Positions 34,877 to 43,394 of a DNA stretch of 64,000 nucleotides are shown here, one piece after another. The position numbers were made by a program, and so were the translations under genes. A model generated the notes under the pieces. That model worked only from the letters and a program-made list of their open reading frames with translations, was not told the origin of the DNA and did no database searches. This stretch comes from Pseudomonas peradeniyensis (GTDB taxonomy: Bacteria; Pseudomonadota; Gammaproteobacteria; Pseudomonadales; Pseudomonadaceae). The DNA is taken from NCBI RefSeq assembly GCF_014268935.2, contig NZ_JABWRJ020000001.1, forward strand, positions 806,001 through 870,000, read 5' to 3'. How positions within the stretch are numbered: position 1 is the first letter of the stretch; every line of letters starts with the position of its first letter.

Positions 34877-36061
34877 TCAGCGCGTCTGCATGACGAACAG
34901 ATGATACCCGTACTCGCCCAGGTGGTTTTCGTGGATCTCGAGTTCGCGGCGGATGTCGGCCAGGGCCTGGGAGGCGAAGTCCTCGTCCGCCAGGCTGGCC
35001 ACGCGTTCGCGCAGCGGCTCCAGATAGTGGGTCCAGGCCTGCGCGCTCAAGGGGAAGTGCGACAGGGTGCGATAGCCCAGGCGGGCGATGGCGGCCAGGC
35101 GCGTGTCGACGCCGTGCAGGTCGGGGTAGGCGGCCTGCCAGAACGCCTCGGCCGACGGGGCGAGCTTGTCGGCCACCCGCACCAGGTCGCTGACCACCAG
35201 GTAACCCTGGGGTTTGAGAAAGGTGCGCCAGTACGCCAGGGCGTTGTCGAAGCCCATGATGTAGGCGCAACCCTCGGCCCAGATCGCGTCGAAGTGCCGG
35301 GGCGCGAACGGCAGCTGGGTCATGCTCGCGCAAATCGGCGTGACCCGCGCCTGCAGGCCCTTGGCGACCAGGGTCGCGCGCAGGCAGCCCAGGCTGTGCT
35401 CGTCGTTGTCCAGCGCAGTGATGTGCGCCTGGCTGTGTTCGGCCAGCAGCACGCTGGAGGCGCCACGACCGCAGCCGATGTCCAGCAGTGTCGCGGGGGC
35501 GTGGGGCAGGGCGCGCAGTGCGTTGAGCGAATCCTCTGGCGAGCCCGGGCCGAGGTGCTCGAGGCCATCGAAGATGCGTTCGAAGTCGGCCATGTAGCGA
35601 TCGTGTTCGTTCATGTCGCGGGACAGCCATTTCAGGCGCAGGGCCTGTTTCTCATTGAATCCCTGCCGGCGTAGCCACGCCAGGTGGGCGCCGGGTGCCT
35701 GCTGCTCGAGGGCCTGGTGCCAGGGGCGCATGGACGACAACCCGAGCATCGCCGCCAGCAGGTCACGCGACCGTTGCCGGGCGGCGATCTCCTCGTCCAG
35801 GGTGTGCAGGCGTTCGAGCAGGGCCGCGCGGTCCAGGCGCGCTTCCAGGCAGGCCTGGCATTGCTTCAGGCTCAGACCGCCGGCCTGCAGTTGTTGCAAC
35901 AGGCGCAGCTGCTGCAGGTCCTGCTCGCCGTAGGTGCGATAACCGTTGGCCTGGCGCCGCGAAGTCACCAGCCCGAGTTTTTCGTAATAGAGCAGCGTGG
36001 AGCGGCTCAGGCCCACCTTCGCCGCCAGTTCGGAAATGCGATACACCGGTCTTCCCCTCAT
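34877..36061 (-). CDS. MerR-type regulator fused to SAM-dependent methyltransferase
   Basis: A 394-residue fusion. Residues 7-75 are a MerR HTH (YRISELAAKVGLSRSTLLYYEKLGL...NGYRTYGEQDL) and 78-110 are a dimerisation helix. Residues 160-390 form a class I methyltransferase whose SAM loop is TLLDIGCGRG (191-200), followed by ITALDNDEHSL and FDAIWAEGCAYIMGF. The MerR start is often at the following GTG (36046), which has GAGG nine bases upstream, whereas the ATG at 36061 has no ribosome site. Such fusions may sense a compound and also methylate it. It is upstream of, and co-directional with, the HD-GNAT fusion. Confidence 0.88.
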   Translation of the reverse strand: MRGRPVYRISELAAKVGLSRSTLLYYEKLGLVTSRRQANGYRTYGEQDLQQLRLLQQLQAGGLSLKQCQACLEARLDRAALLERLHTLDEEIAARQRSRDLLAAMLGLSSMRPWHQALEQQAPGAHLAWLRRQGFNEKQALRLKWLSRDMNEHDRYMADFERIFDGLEHLGPGSPEDSLNALRALPHAPATLLDIGCGRGASSVLLAEHSQAHITALDNDEHSLGCLRATLVAKGLQARVTPICASMTQLPFAPRHFDAIWAEGCAYIMGFDNALAYWRTFLKPQGYLVVSDLVRVADKLAPSAEAFWQAAYPDLHGVDTRLAAIARLGYRTLSHFPLSAQAWTHYLEPLRERVASLADEDFASQALADIRRELEIHENHLGEYGYHLFVMQTR

Positions 36062-36198
36062 GCAGTGGGGCGATGATGAACCATGAAGTTATAGACAGGT
36101 AAAGCGGGTTCTCGCAGATACGGGTGTTTTTTTCAGGTGTTTTCCCAATCTTTGGGATCGCGCCATTACGCAGGCAACGGCGTTGTCGGCATCACCTG

Positions 36199-36229
36199 CG
36201 TGGGAGCGGGCTTGCCCCGTGATGAGGCC
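36199..36229. repeat. Single REP unit
   Basis: GTGGGAGCGGGCTTGCCCCG followed by TGATGAGGCC, one REP unit in the 181-bp gap between the diaminopropionate ammonia-lyase gene and the MerR fusion. No inverted partner is present. Confidence 0.82.
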
Positions 36230-36242
36230 TGGCCGGCGGCAC

Positions 36243-37448
36243 TCAACCCCAGGCCTGCTGTCGTGCCAGCACCGACGCTGCCGTCTCGCCCACCAGCTCT
36301 GCGTAAAGGCTTGGTGCCGTGGCCCCTTCGGTGCTGATCAACAGCACCCGCGAGTCGCGACCGAGTCCCACCTGGGTTGCCAGGCCAGGCTGTGCCAGCA
36401 AACGGGTCAACCCCGCCAGTCCGGCCACCGCCGACTCACCGGCGAGCAACGGGATGTCTCGGGCGCTGCCCCGTGCCAGGCGGCGCATTGCGGCAACCGC
36501 ATCGACGTCTTCCAGGGTCATGAAGAAATCGACGCTCGGTTGCAGGAATCGCCACGCCAGCGGCGATGCCTGCCCGCAGGCCAGTCCGGCCATCAGCGAG
36601 TCCACCGAGCCGCTGGCGGCACGCGCTTGCCCGGCCATGGCGCTTTGCAGGAGGCAGTCGGCTTGCTCGGGCTCAATCACGATGAAGGTCGGGCGTCCCT
36701 CGCCATGAAGCTCCCAGAGGTAGCTGACGACGCCCGCTGCCAACCCTCCCACGCCCCCTTGCAGGAACACATGGGTGAAGGTCGGAGCCCGCTCGCCGGG
36801 CTCGGCCAGTTCGGCGACCAGGGTACCGTAGCCTTGCATCACGTCCCCCGGGATCTGTTCGTAACCATCGTAGGAAGTGTCCGAGACTACCTGCCAGCCA
36901 TTGGCCTGGGCCAGTGCCGCGGCATGCGCCACCGAGGCGTCGTAGTTGCCCTCGATCCGCACGATCTGCGCGCCATGGGCGGCGATGGCCTGTTCCCGTT
37001 CGACGCTGACCTGGGCGTGCAGAACGATGATGCAACGGCAGCCGATGCTCTGAGCGGCGGCTGCCAGGGCGCGCCCATGGTTGCCGTCGGTAGCGCTGAT
37101 CACGCTGAAATCGCCCAACTGAGTGGCGTGCCGACCAGCGAACAGGCCGGCGGCGCTGAAACCAAGCGCGGGGAAGGTGCGCAGGATCAGGTGTACCAGG
37201 GCGATGGGTGCCCCCAGTGCCTTGAAGCTGCCCAGCGCCGAGCGCACCGACTCGTCCTTGAGCAGAACCTGCCCGACACCCAGCTCGGCGGCAAGGTCTG
37301 GCAGGTTATGGAGCGGGGTGCCGGTCGCGCGCAACTGCGGCCAGTGCGACAGCCACTGACGGCTTTCGTTGGCCCGGCGAATGCTCATCAGGGCTTGCAG
37401 GGAGGCGGGGTAGGGCGTGCGTGTGGCGTTGGGGTTGGCGAACAGCAT
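36243..37448 (-). CDS. dpaL: Diaminopropionate ammonia-lyase
   Basis: A 401-residue fold type II PLP enzyme that converts 2,3-diaminopropionate to pyruvate and ammonia. The PLP lysine is in VRSALGSFKALGAP (Lys76). ISATDGNHGRALAAAA is the Asn-Gly-His loop that cradles the cofactor, and LQGGVGGLAAGV is the phosphate-binding glycine loop. Length and sequence match YgeX/DpaL. It follows the M20 amidohydrolase gene by 38 bases, and the pair is transcribed away from an Lrp-type regulator, as expected for an amino-acid catabolic operon. Confidence 0.92.
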   Translation of the reverse strand: MLFANPNATRTPYPASLQALMSIRRANESRQWLSHWPQLRATGTPLHNLPDLAAELGVGQVLLKDESVRSALGSFKALGAPIALVHLILRTFPALGFSAAGLFAGRHATQLGDFSVISATDGNHGRALAAAAQSIGCRCIIVLHAQVSVEREQAIAAHGAQIVRIEGNYDASVAHAAALAQANGWQVVSDTSYDGYEQIPGDVMQGYGTLVAELAEPGERAPTFTHVFLQGGVGGLAAGVVSYLWELHGEGRPTFIVIEPEQADCLLQSAMAGQARAASGSVDSLMAGLACGQASPLAWRFLQPSVDFFMTLEDVDAVAAMRRLARGSARDIPLLAGESAVAGLAGLTRLLAQPGLATQVGLGRDSRVLLISTEGATAPSLYAELVGETAASVLARQQAWG

Positions 37449-37486
37449 GGGAAGTTTCCTTTCGACAGACAGCGATGAGGCAGGCT

Positions 37487-38722
37487 TCAGTGCCTGGCCC
37501 CCAGGCGTTGGGTGACCACGTCCAGCAACACCCGCGCGCCATCGAGCAACTGGTCGTCGTCGGTGTGCTCACGCGGGTTGTGGCTGATACCGCCACGGCT
37601 GGGCACGAAGATCATCGCCGCTGGAGCGATACGCGCGATCATCTGCGCATCGTGGCCGGCGCCGGAAGTCATGCGCCGGTGGCTCAGGCCCAGGCGCCCG
37701 GCGCTGGCCTCGATGGCATTTGCCAGCGTGGCATCGAACATCACCGGCTCCAGACGTACTTTTTGTTCGGTTTCGATGACCACGCCTTCGGCTTCGGCAA
37801 GTTGCCGCAGAAGATCTGCCAGGTGTGTCTCGGCCTGTTGCAGGCGCTGTTCGTCCGGATCGCGCAGGTCGACGGTAAAGGTGGCGCGACGCGGGATCAC
37901 ATTGATCACATCGGGCTCGAAGCGCATGCAACCGGTGGTGGCCAACGTTGTGCCGCTGTCGCGCGCCAGGCGCCGCATTTCGGTGACCACGGCGCAGGCT
38001 GCGTAACCTGCGTCATGCCGTAGCCGGGTCGGGGTGGTGCCGGCATGGTTGGCATTGCCTGTTACCGTCACTTGCTGCCAGGAAATCCCTTGCAGGTTCT
38101 CCACCACTCCGATCAACGTATCCTCGGCTTCGAGAATCGGCCCCTGTTCGATGTGCAGCTCGAGGTATTCGTGGGGCATGATTGCACCGGGTTCCAGATC
38201 GCCGGCATAGCCAATGCGTCGCAGCTCATCACCCAGGCGCGTGCCATCGCTGCCGAGCGTGTCCAGCGCCGCCTGCAGCGCCAGTCCACCGGCATGGACC
38301 AGCGAGCCCATCATGTCCGGCTGGTAGCGCACGCCTTCCTCGTTGCTGAAGGCTGCCACGGTGATCGATCGCGCCGGTAGCGCACCGGCTTCGCGGTAGG
38401 CGCGCTGCACCGCCAGCCCGGCCAGTACACCATAGCAACCGTCCAGCGCCCCGGCATGGGTGACACTGTCGATATGCGAGCCAATCATCAGCGGCGCGGC
38501 GGCGTCGCAGGCGCGCAGGGTGCCGAAGATGTTGCCGATGCGATCGACGTCGATCTCCAGTTCAAGCTCGCGCATCCAGGCCACCAACTGGTCGCGGCCG
38601 GCCTTGTCGGCGTCGGTGAAGGCGATGCGGGTCCGGCCGCCGCCGAGTGTATCGGCACCGATCTTGCCCAAGGCGTGGATTTGCTCCAGCAGTTTCGGGC
38701 CATTGAGGTACAGCTCGCTCAT
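37487..38722 (-). CDS. M20-family amidase (N-carbamoyl amino acid hydrolase/allantoate deiminase type)
   Basis: A 411-residue zinc hydrolase of the hydantoinase/carbamoylase family. Metal ligands are in MIGSHIDSVTHAGALDGCYG (His, Asp), AFSNEEGVRYQ (Glu), HIEQGPILE (His) and SGAGHDAQMIARIAP (His). It cleaves N-carbamoyl or ureido amides. The start MSELYLNG at 38722 has GGAGAA six to seven bases upstream; an ATG eight codons earlier has none. It is the first gene before dpaL. In E. coli a peptidase of this class (YgeY) is also linked to ygeX, so the pair could process an N-acylated or N-carbamoylated diamino acid. Confidence 0.88.
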   Translation of the reverse strand: MSELYLNGPKLLEQIHALGKIGADTLGGGRTRIAFTDADKAGRDQLVAWMRELELEIDVDRIGNIFGTLRACDAAAPLMIGSHIDSVTHAGALDGCYGVLAGLAVQRAYREAGALPARSITVAAFSNEEGVRYQPDMMGSLVHAGGLALQAALDTLGSDGTRLGDELRRIGYAGDLEPGAIMPHEYLELHIEQGPILEAEDTLIGVVENLQGISWQQVTVTGNANHAGTTPTRLRHDAGYAACAVVTEMRRLARDSGTTLATTGCMRFEPDVINVIPRRATFTVDLRDPDEQRLQQAETHLADLLRQLAEAEGVVIETEQKVRLEPVMFDATLANAIEASAGRLGLSHRRMTSGAGHDAQMIARIAPAAMIFVPSRGGISHNPREHTDDDQLLDGARVLLDVVTQRLGARH

Positions 38723-38782
38723 GGGGTTCTCCGGAAAGCGTTTCATGCGGTGTTGCCGAAATGGTATTCAGTGGGTGTGAAC

Positions 38783-38818
38783 TGAAATATTGATTTTTCG
38801 GCATGAACCGTAATTTCA
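38783..38818. promoter_or_regulatory. Divergent promoter region with TGAAAT inverted repeat
   Basis: TGAAAT (38783-38788) and ATTTCA (38813-38818) are inverted half-sites within the 129-bp AT-rich gap between the M20 gene and the Lrp gene. Lrp-type regulators bind such AT-rich inverted sites near their own gene. Tentative. Confidence 0.3.
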
Positions 38819-38851
38819 TTGCGTTTTCATACGCCTCTCAGGACCCATGTC

Positions 38852-39313
38852 ATGAGCCTCGATTCCTTCGATCGCGCACTGCTCGACGCCGTGCAGCGTG
38901 ACGCCAGCACTTCGCAGATCGAGCTGGGTGCGCAGGTGAACCTGTCGTCAGCCGCGGTCAATCGCCGGCTGAAGAAACTCACCCACGACGGCGTGATCCA
39001 GCGAACCGTGGCCCAGGTGGACGCTGGCGCATTGGGCTACAGCCTGACCGTGATCACCGAAGTGGAGGTGGAGAACGAGCGACTCGACCTGCTCGACGCC
39101 ATGAAGCGCACCTTCATGGCCTGCCCACAGGTGCAACAGTGCTATTACGTGGCGGGGGAATGCGACTTCGTGCTGATCATGCTGGTTCGGGACATGGAAC
39201 AGTACACCCAGCTGACGCGAGCGCTGTTCTTCGAGAGCAACAATGTCAAGCGGTTCAAGACACTGGTGTCGATGAGCAATGTGAAGACAGGCATGCAGGT
39301 GCCTGCGGCCTGA
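38852..39313 (+). CDS. Lrp/AsnC-family transcriptional regulator
   Basis: A 153-residue Lrp-type protein. The HTH (residues 4-50: LDSFDRALLDAVQRDASTSQIELGAQVNLSSAAVNRRLKKL) is followed by the RAM ligand domain (about 65-145), including VQQCYYVAGECDFVLIMLVRDME. The ATG at 38852 was chosen (AGGACC upstream); the TTG eleven codons earlier is unlikely. It is divergent from the M20-dpaL operon and is its probable amino-acid responsive regulator. Confidence 0.92.
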   Translation: MSLDSFDRALLDAVQRDASTSQIELGAQVNLSSAAVNRRLKKLTHDGVIQRTVAQVDAGALGYSLTVITEVEVENERLDLLDAMKRTFMACPQVQQCYYVAGECDFVLIMLVRDMEQYTQLTRALFFESNNVKRFKTLVSMSNVKTGMQVPAA

Positions 39314-39437
39314 GTCGATGCCGACGTGATCGATTCAGCCGCTTTGCAAAAGGTACACGAAGCGCTCCGCAGGCCACTCCTTGCGGTCGTGCTCCTGGCC
39401 GTTGCCCAGTTCCACGAGCGATAGACTGGGACGGGTG

Positions 39438-40091
39438 TCAGTCCACCCCGATTTCCTCCATGAACTCGGCCAGGAATGACGCCAGCCGCTGATGCCTGAG
39501 CGCGGCCAGGCGTGCGCCTTCGCCGGTCTGCAAGCCCGAGGCGAGCTTGAGCAGCTTGGTGTGGAAATGCTCGATGGTGAAGCGGTTGTCGCGATAGTCC
39601 CGGCCTGCGGCGGTGGGGTTCTCGACGTCGTAGAGCGCCGACCCCGTGCGCCCGGACACATAGAAGCAGCGGGCGATGCCGACGGCGCCCATGGAGTCCA
39701 GGCGATCGCTGTCCTGGAGGATCTTCGCTTCCAGGCTCTGCGGCGAAAGGCCCGCCGAGTAGCTGTGGGTCATCACCGCATGGGTCACCTGCTCGATGCG
39801 CGGTTGCGGCCAGCCCATGTCGGCGAGGATCGCGGCGGCGCGTTCGGCCGACAGCGTCGAGGCCTGCGAGCGCAGGGGCGAGTTCTTTTCCACTGCCACG
39901 CAATCGTGCAGCACGGTGGCGGCGAGCAGCACTTCGAGGTCGCCGCCTTCCCTGGCCTGGATACGCCGGACATTGCTCCAGACCCGTTGCAGATGGGCGA
40001 GGTCATGGGAGCCGTCGTTACTGTCGGCGGGCAGGTGGGGCAGCAACTCGGCCGCGAGGGTCTGCAAGGGGAAGAAGGGCGTGTTGGTCAA
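39438..40091 (-). CDS. HD-domain phosphohydrolase, YedJ-like
   Basis: A 217-residue HD hydrolase. The motif set is SHDLAHLQRVW (His-Asp), AATVLHDCVAVEKNSPLRSQAS (HD) and ILQDSDRLDSMGAVGI (late Asp), as in YedJ-type metal-dependent phosphohydrolases. The start is most likely TTG at 40091 (LTNTPFFPLQ), which has TGGAG seven bases upstream. No ATG lies at the expected N-terminus and the open frame continues far upstream without homology. Substrate unknown; nucleotide or polyphosphate are common guesses. Confidence 0.85.
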   Translation of the reverse strand: MTNTPFFPLQTLAAELLPHLPADSNDGSHDLAHLQRVWSNVRRIQAREGGDLEVLLAATVLHDCVAVEKNSPLRSQASTLSAERAAAILADMGWPQPRIEQVTHAVMTHSYSAGLSPQSLEAKILQDSDRLDSMGAVGIARCFYVSGRTGSALYDVENPTAAGRDYRDNRFTIEHFHTKLLKLASGLQTGEGARLAALRHQRLASFLAEFMEEIGVD

Positions 40092-40108
40092 TGAAGGGCT
40101 CCAGCGGA

Positions 40109-40327
40109 TCAGGGGAAAGGCGCAACGTCGAATTGTCCCAGCAACAGCATCAGTAGCAGCAAGAGTACGACAAGGCCGATGGCCGCCGTCCACTCGGCCT
40201 CGGCGCGCTCGGTGTACCAGGCGCCCCTGGACGGGTACCTGCCCAGCGTGGCCAGCTTCACCAGTGGCCAGCCGAGCGGATAGCACAGGCTGCGGAACAG
40301 GACATGAACGGAGAGTTCGCTGATCAT
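40109..40327 (-). CDS. Small membrane protein
   Basis: A 72-residue protein with a C-terminal membrane segment IGLVVLLLLLMLLLGQFD and a positively charged N-terminal half (RSLCYPLGWPLVKLATLGRYP). The start MISELSVHVL at 40327 has AGGAG six bases upstream. It precedes the HD hydrolase gene by 17 bases and is probably its co-transcribed partner. No family recognised. Confidence 0.75.
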   Translation of the reverse strand: MISELSVHVLFRSLCYPLGWPLVKLATLGRYPSRGAWYTERAEAEWTAAIGLVVLLLLLMLLLGQFDVAPFP

Positions 40328-40377
40328 CGGAGGCTCCTGCGGCCATGGTAAGGACGGTGCCAGGCTGCCCACTGCCG

Positions 40378-40761
40378 TCAACTGGCGTACTGGGCGATAC
40401 CGTTGCCGAACGACCAGTTCTCCTTGCGCACCTCGACCAGGTTGATGAACACATCCTGCGGTCGCACGCCGGCCTCGCGCTCGAAACCTTCGGCGATGGC
40501 CTGGTACAGCGCCTTCTTCTGCTCCAGGGTGCGGCCTTCGTTGAGGGTGATCTGGATGAACACCTGGCCGTCGGAGCGTTGGATGCCCAGGTATTGCGGG
40601 TCGTTCACCAGGCGGTCGCCGTCGTGTTCGGTCAGGATCTGGAAATTGTCGTGCTCGGGCACATTGATCGTTCGCCGCATGCAGGCGTAGACGATCTGGC
40701 CGAGTGTGCGCAGATGAGCCGGGTCGGGGTGGCGCTTGATATCGATGCGTACCAGTGGCAT
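40378..40761 (-). CDS. Tautomerase-superfamily protein
   Basis: A 127-residue protein beginning MPLVRIDIKRHP. After Met removal Pro is residue 1, the catalytic base of the 4-oxalocrotonate tautomerase/MIF superfamily. VFIQITLNEGRTLEQKKALYQAIAEGF and DVFINLVEVRKENWSFGNGIAQY are the two halves of the usual beta-alpha-beta repeat. The ATG at 40761 is chosen to place Pro1. Physiological substrate unknown. Confidence 0.88.
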   Translation of the reverse strand: MPLVRIDIKRHPDPAHLRTLGQIVYACMRRTINVPEHDNFQILTEHDGDRLVNDPQYLGIQRSDGQVFIQITLNEGRTLEQKKALYQAIAEGFEREAGVRPQDVFINLVEVRKENWSFGNGIAQYAS

Positions 40762-40860
40762 GTGGACTCCTTGGACGATGGCCAGGCGAGACGCAGAAGC
40801 TGGTAGGGCAGGATCAGGCATGAGCCCGGACAGGCGCCGGGCTCGGGAAGGCAACTACCG

Positions 40861-41196
40861 TTACTGTGGCAGCAGCTTGAGGGCACGCTCGCTGGCGTTA
40901 TTGAAGACCTCGATCAGCCTTTTCGCCAGGGCGTCTTCGATGGCCGCGGCGGTGAGCAGGCCCTGGGTGAAACCGATGCCCTGGTCCTTGGCGACAGCCA
41001 GCTGCTGGCTGTTCTCTGCCTCGGCCATGTCGCCCAGGTAGTGGGCTGCACGATAGGCGTAGCGCTCGGGGAGTGTCAGCTGTTCGAGGTCCTTGAGCGA
41101 GAGGGCGAACTGGCTGGCGGCGGCGGGCTTCAGGCTGAGTTGCTCGAACTGGAGCAGGCTCAGGCGATCGGTAGTCAAGGCGAATCTCCGTTTCAT
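40861..41196 (-). CDS. Conserved hypothetical protein
   Basis: A 111-residue, mostly helical soluble protein rich in Leu, Ala and Gln, with no recognised domain. The ATG at 41196 has no ribosome site, while a TTG six codons later (41178, TTDRLSLLQ) has GGAG seven bases upstream and could be the true start. It contains YRAAHYLGDMAEAENSQQLAVAKDQG. It is divergent from the beta-lactamase gene. Confidence 0.65.
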   Translation of the reverse strand: MKRRFALTTDRLSLLQFEQLSLKPAAASQFALSLKDLEQLTLPERYAYRAAHYLGDMAEAENSQQLAVAKDQGIGFTQGLLTAAAIEDALAKRLIEVFNNASERALKLLPQ

Positions 41197-41383
41197 TGCG
41201 GGAACACCCGGTTACTGTCCTGCCTTTTGCCGGTCAACGCAAGGGTGGCCAGGGCAGTGGCGCGAAAAGAATCCGCTTTCCCACGGCATGGGTGGTCCTG
41301 CTGGAGGGACAAGGCGGTGCTTGGCTCAGGTGCTAAAACGTTCTAGCCTTCGCGTTTTGCTCATTTTCTCAAGGAATGCCTGC

Positions 41384-42259
41384 ATGATCACCACCCTCAG
41401 TCGCCGCCGCGTGCTCCAGGGCGCGCTCGGCTGCTCGGCCCTGCTGACCCTGCCCACCTGGGCGGACGATTCGCTGCGCCAGGCGATGCAACAGCTCGAG
41501 GCGGCCAGCGGCAGCAGCATCGGCCTGTGGGCCCTGGACACCGGCAGCGGTCGGCAACTGGCCTGGCGTGGCGAACAGCGCTTCGCCTTCTGCAGCACCT
41601 TCAAGGCCGTCCTTGCCGGTGCCGTCCTGCACCGCAGCGTGTCCGAGCCGGGCTTGCTGGCGCGGCGCATCGCCTATGGCACCGAGCAGCTGGTGGTCTA
41701 TTCGCCGGTCACCGAAAAGCATGTCGGGCCTGGCATGACCGTCGCCGAACTGTGCGCCGCCGCCGTCCAGTACAGCGACAACACCGCTGGCAACCTGCTG
41801 CTTGAGCTGGTCGGCGGTCCGCCCGGGCTGACGGCGTTCGTCCGTGGCCTGGGCGATCCGACCTTCCGCCTCGATCGCAACGAGCCGACGCTGAACACCG
41901 CCTTGCCGGGGGATCCGCGTGACACCACGACGCCCCTGGCCATGGGCATGACCCTGCAGCGCCTGCTGCTCACCGATGGCCTGCCCGCCGCCGCGCAACA
42001 ACAGCTGCAGGCCTGGCTCAAGGGCAACACCACGGGCGATGCCCGTATTCGTGCCGGGCTGCCGAAGGACTGGGTGGTAGGCGACAAGACCGGTTCGGGC
42101 GACTATGGCGTGGCCAACGATGTCGCGGTCATCTGGCCCAAGGGCCGGGCGCCGTGGATCCTGGTGGTGTTCAGCCGCAGCACGAAACAGGATGCGCCGT
42201 GGAACAGCGAGACGATCGCGGCGGCCACGCGGATCGTGGTGCAGGCCTGGAAGGGCTGA
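41384..42259 (+). CDS. bla: Class A beta-lactamase, Tat-exported
   Basis: A 291-residue active-site serine beta-lactamase. A twin-arginine signal (SRRRVLQGALGCSALL) precedes the mature enzyme. The motifs are CSTFK (Ser71, Lys74), SDN (131-133), the omega-loop RNEPTLN (Glu167, Ambler 166) and DKTGSGDYG (KTG, Lys235). Cys precedes the catalytic Ser, but there is no Cys at the Ambler 238 position, so the Cys69-Cys238 disulfide of KPC-type carbapenemases is absent. No ampR-like regulator is adjacent. It is chromosomal by context. The spectrum cannot be told from sequence alone. Confidence 0.94.
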   Translation: MITTLSRRRVLQGALGCSALLTLPTWADDSLRQAMQQLEAASGSSIGLWALDTGSGRQLAWRGEQRFAFCSTFKAVLAGAVLHRSVSEPGLLARRIAYGTEQLVVYSPVTEKHVGPGMTVAELCAAAVQYSDNTAGNLLLELVGGPPGLTAFVRGLGDPTFRLDRNEPTLNTALPGDPRDTTTPLAMGMTLQRLLLTDGLPAAAQQQLQAWLKGNTTGDARIRAGLPKDWVVGDKTGSGDYGVANDVAVIWPKGRAPWILVVFSRSTKQDAPWNSETIAAATRIVVQAWKG

Positions 42260-42270
42260 GCAATCGCACG

Positions 42271-42356
42271 GGCCTCATCGCGGGGCAAGCCCGCTCCCAC
42301 GAACGGTGGGGCGCGTGCTCATCAGCGAGGGAGCGGGCTTTTCCCGCGATGAGGCC
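42271..42356. repeat. REP pair (inverted)
   Basis: GGCCTCATCGCGGGGCAAGC...CCAC at 42271-42300 and CGAGGGAGCGGGCTTTTCCC...GATGAGGCC at 42326-42356, separating the convergent beta-lactamase and diguanylate cyclase genes. Confidence 0.88.
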
Positions 42357-42367
42357 ACAACAGGCCA

Positions 42368-43231
42368 TCACCCCACCCGCACCCGCCGCCGCTTCTTGCG
42401 GTACATCTCGCCATCGGCATGGCTGAGCAAGGTGTCGGCATCCTCGCCATCGGTGGGATAGCAGGCCACGCCGATGCTGCAGGACGGCATCCTGACATCG
42501 CCGAACTCGGCCCCGAGCGGCTCCTCCATGACCATGGCGATCTGCTCGACCACCTCGTACACGGCGTCCTCCGACGGCACGTCGGTCAGCAGCACGATGA
42601 ACTCGTCGCCACCGATCCGCGCCACGGTGTCCGCTTCCTGCACGCTGTCCTGCAGGCGTTGGGCGATGGTGCACAGCACGCGGTCGCCGGCCGCATGGCC
42701 GTGTACATCGTTGATACCCTTGAAGTCGTTGACGTCGAGGAACAGCAAGGCCAGTTGGCGCTGCTGATGGCGGGCGGCGCGCAGGGCGGTGGCCAGGCGG
42801 TCGTTGAACAGCGAGCGGTTGGTCAGCTTGGTCAGCGGGTCGTGATGGGCGAGAAAGCGCAGTTCCTGCTCGGCCTGGGTGAGGGCGGTGATGTTGCGCG
42901 CGACGCCGATCCGCGCGCCCACTTCGTCGGACCAGAAGGCCGCCCAGAGGATATGCACGATCTCGCCATCCTTGCGCACATAGCGGTTGCGAAAGTCGAA
43001 GTGCGGGGTGCCGTCCATGACCCGGACGATCGAGGCGCGGGTGGCCTCCAGGTCGTCCGGGTGCATGTAGCGGGTGATCGGGGTGCCGGTCAGTTCGTCG
43101 GCGCGGTAGCCGAGCAAGGCTTCGCAGGCGTTGCTCACGAACACGATGGTGTCGTCCCGGTCGACCACGAACACGGTGTCCAGCATCAGGTGGATCAGCC
43201 TGGGGTAGAGCGCTTGCAGGTCGACGGGCAT
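42368..43231 (-). CDS. PAS-GGDEF diguanylate cyclase
   Basis: A 287-residue cytosolic c-di-GMP synthase. A PAS domain (residues about 10-120: VFVVDRDDTIVFVSNACEALLGYRADEL) with a PAC motif is followed by a GGDEF domain (about 130-285) with the intact active motif ARIGGDEFIVLL and HHDPLTKLTNRSLFNDRL. The allosteric I-site (RxxD five residues before GGDEF) reads QEAD, so product inhibition may be weak. No transmembrane segment, so the signal is probably cytoplasmic or redox/ligand-borne via PAS. Confidence 0.92.
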   Translation of the reverse strand: MPVDLQALYPRLIHLMLDTVFVVDRDDTIVFVSNACEALLGYRADELTGTPITRYMHPDDLEATRASIVRVMDGTPHFDFRNRYVRKDGEIVHILWAAFWSDEVGARIGVARNITALTQAEQELRFLAHHDPLTKLTNRSLFNDRLATALRAARHQQRQLALLFLDVNDFKGINDVHGHAAGDRVLCTIAQRLQDSVQEADTVARIGGDEFIVLLTDVPSEDAVYEVVEQIAMVMEEPLGAEFGDVRMPSCSIGVACYPTDGEDADTLLSHADGEMYRKKRRRVRVG

Positions 43232-43394
43232 AGGGCAGGGGTGTCCGATACGGGTAGCCCGGTCATGGTCCGATCACGCAGGGCGGCCGCGCGAGGTCCT
43301 GCAAGCCGCCGGGGGCCGCTCGCCGCGCCCGTGCAGCATACACAGGGTCGGGGGCGCGGCACACTACCTGTGGGCAAGCAGACCGTCGGCTACT

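Noticed and set aside
39335..39437. Short minus-strand reading frame ending ERFVYLLQSG after the HD hydrolase
   Set aside because: It reads like a protein tail but has no start with a ribosome site and no domain; it may be a decayed gene end, but support is too thin.
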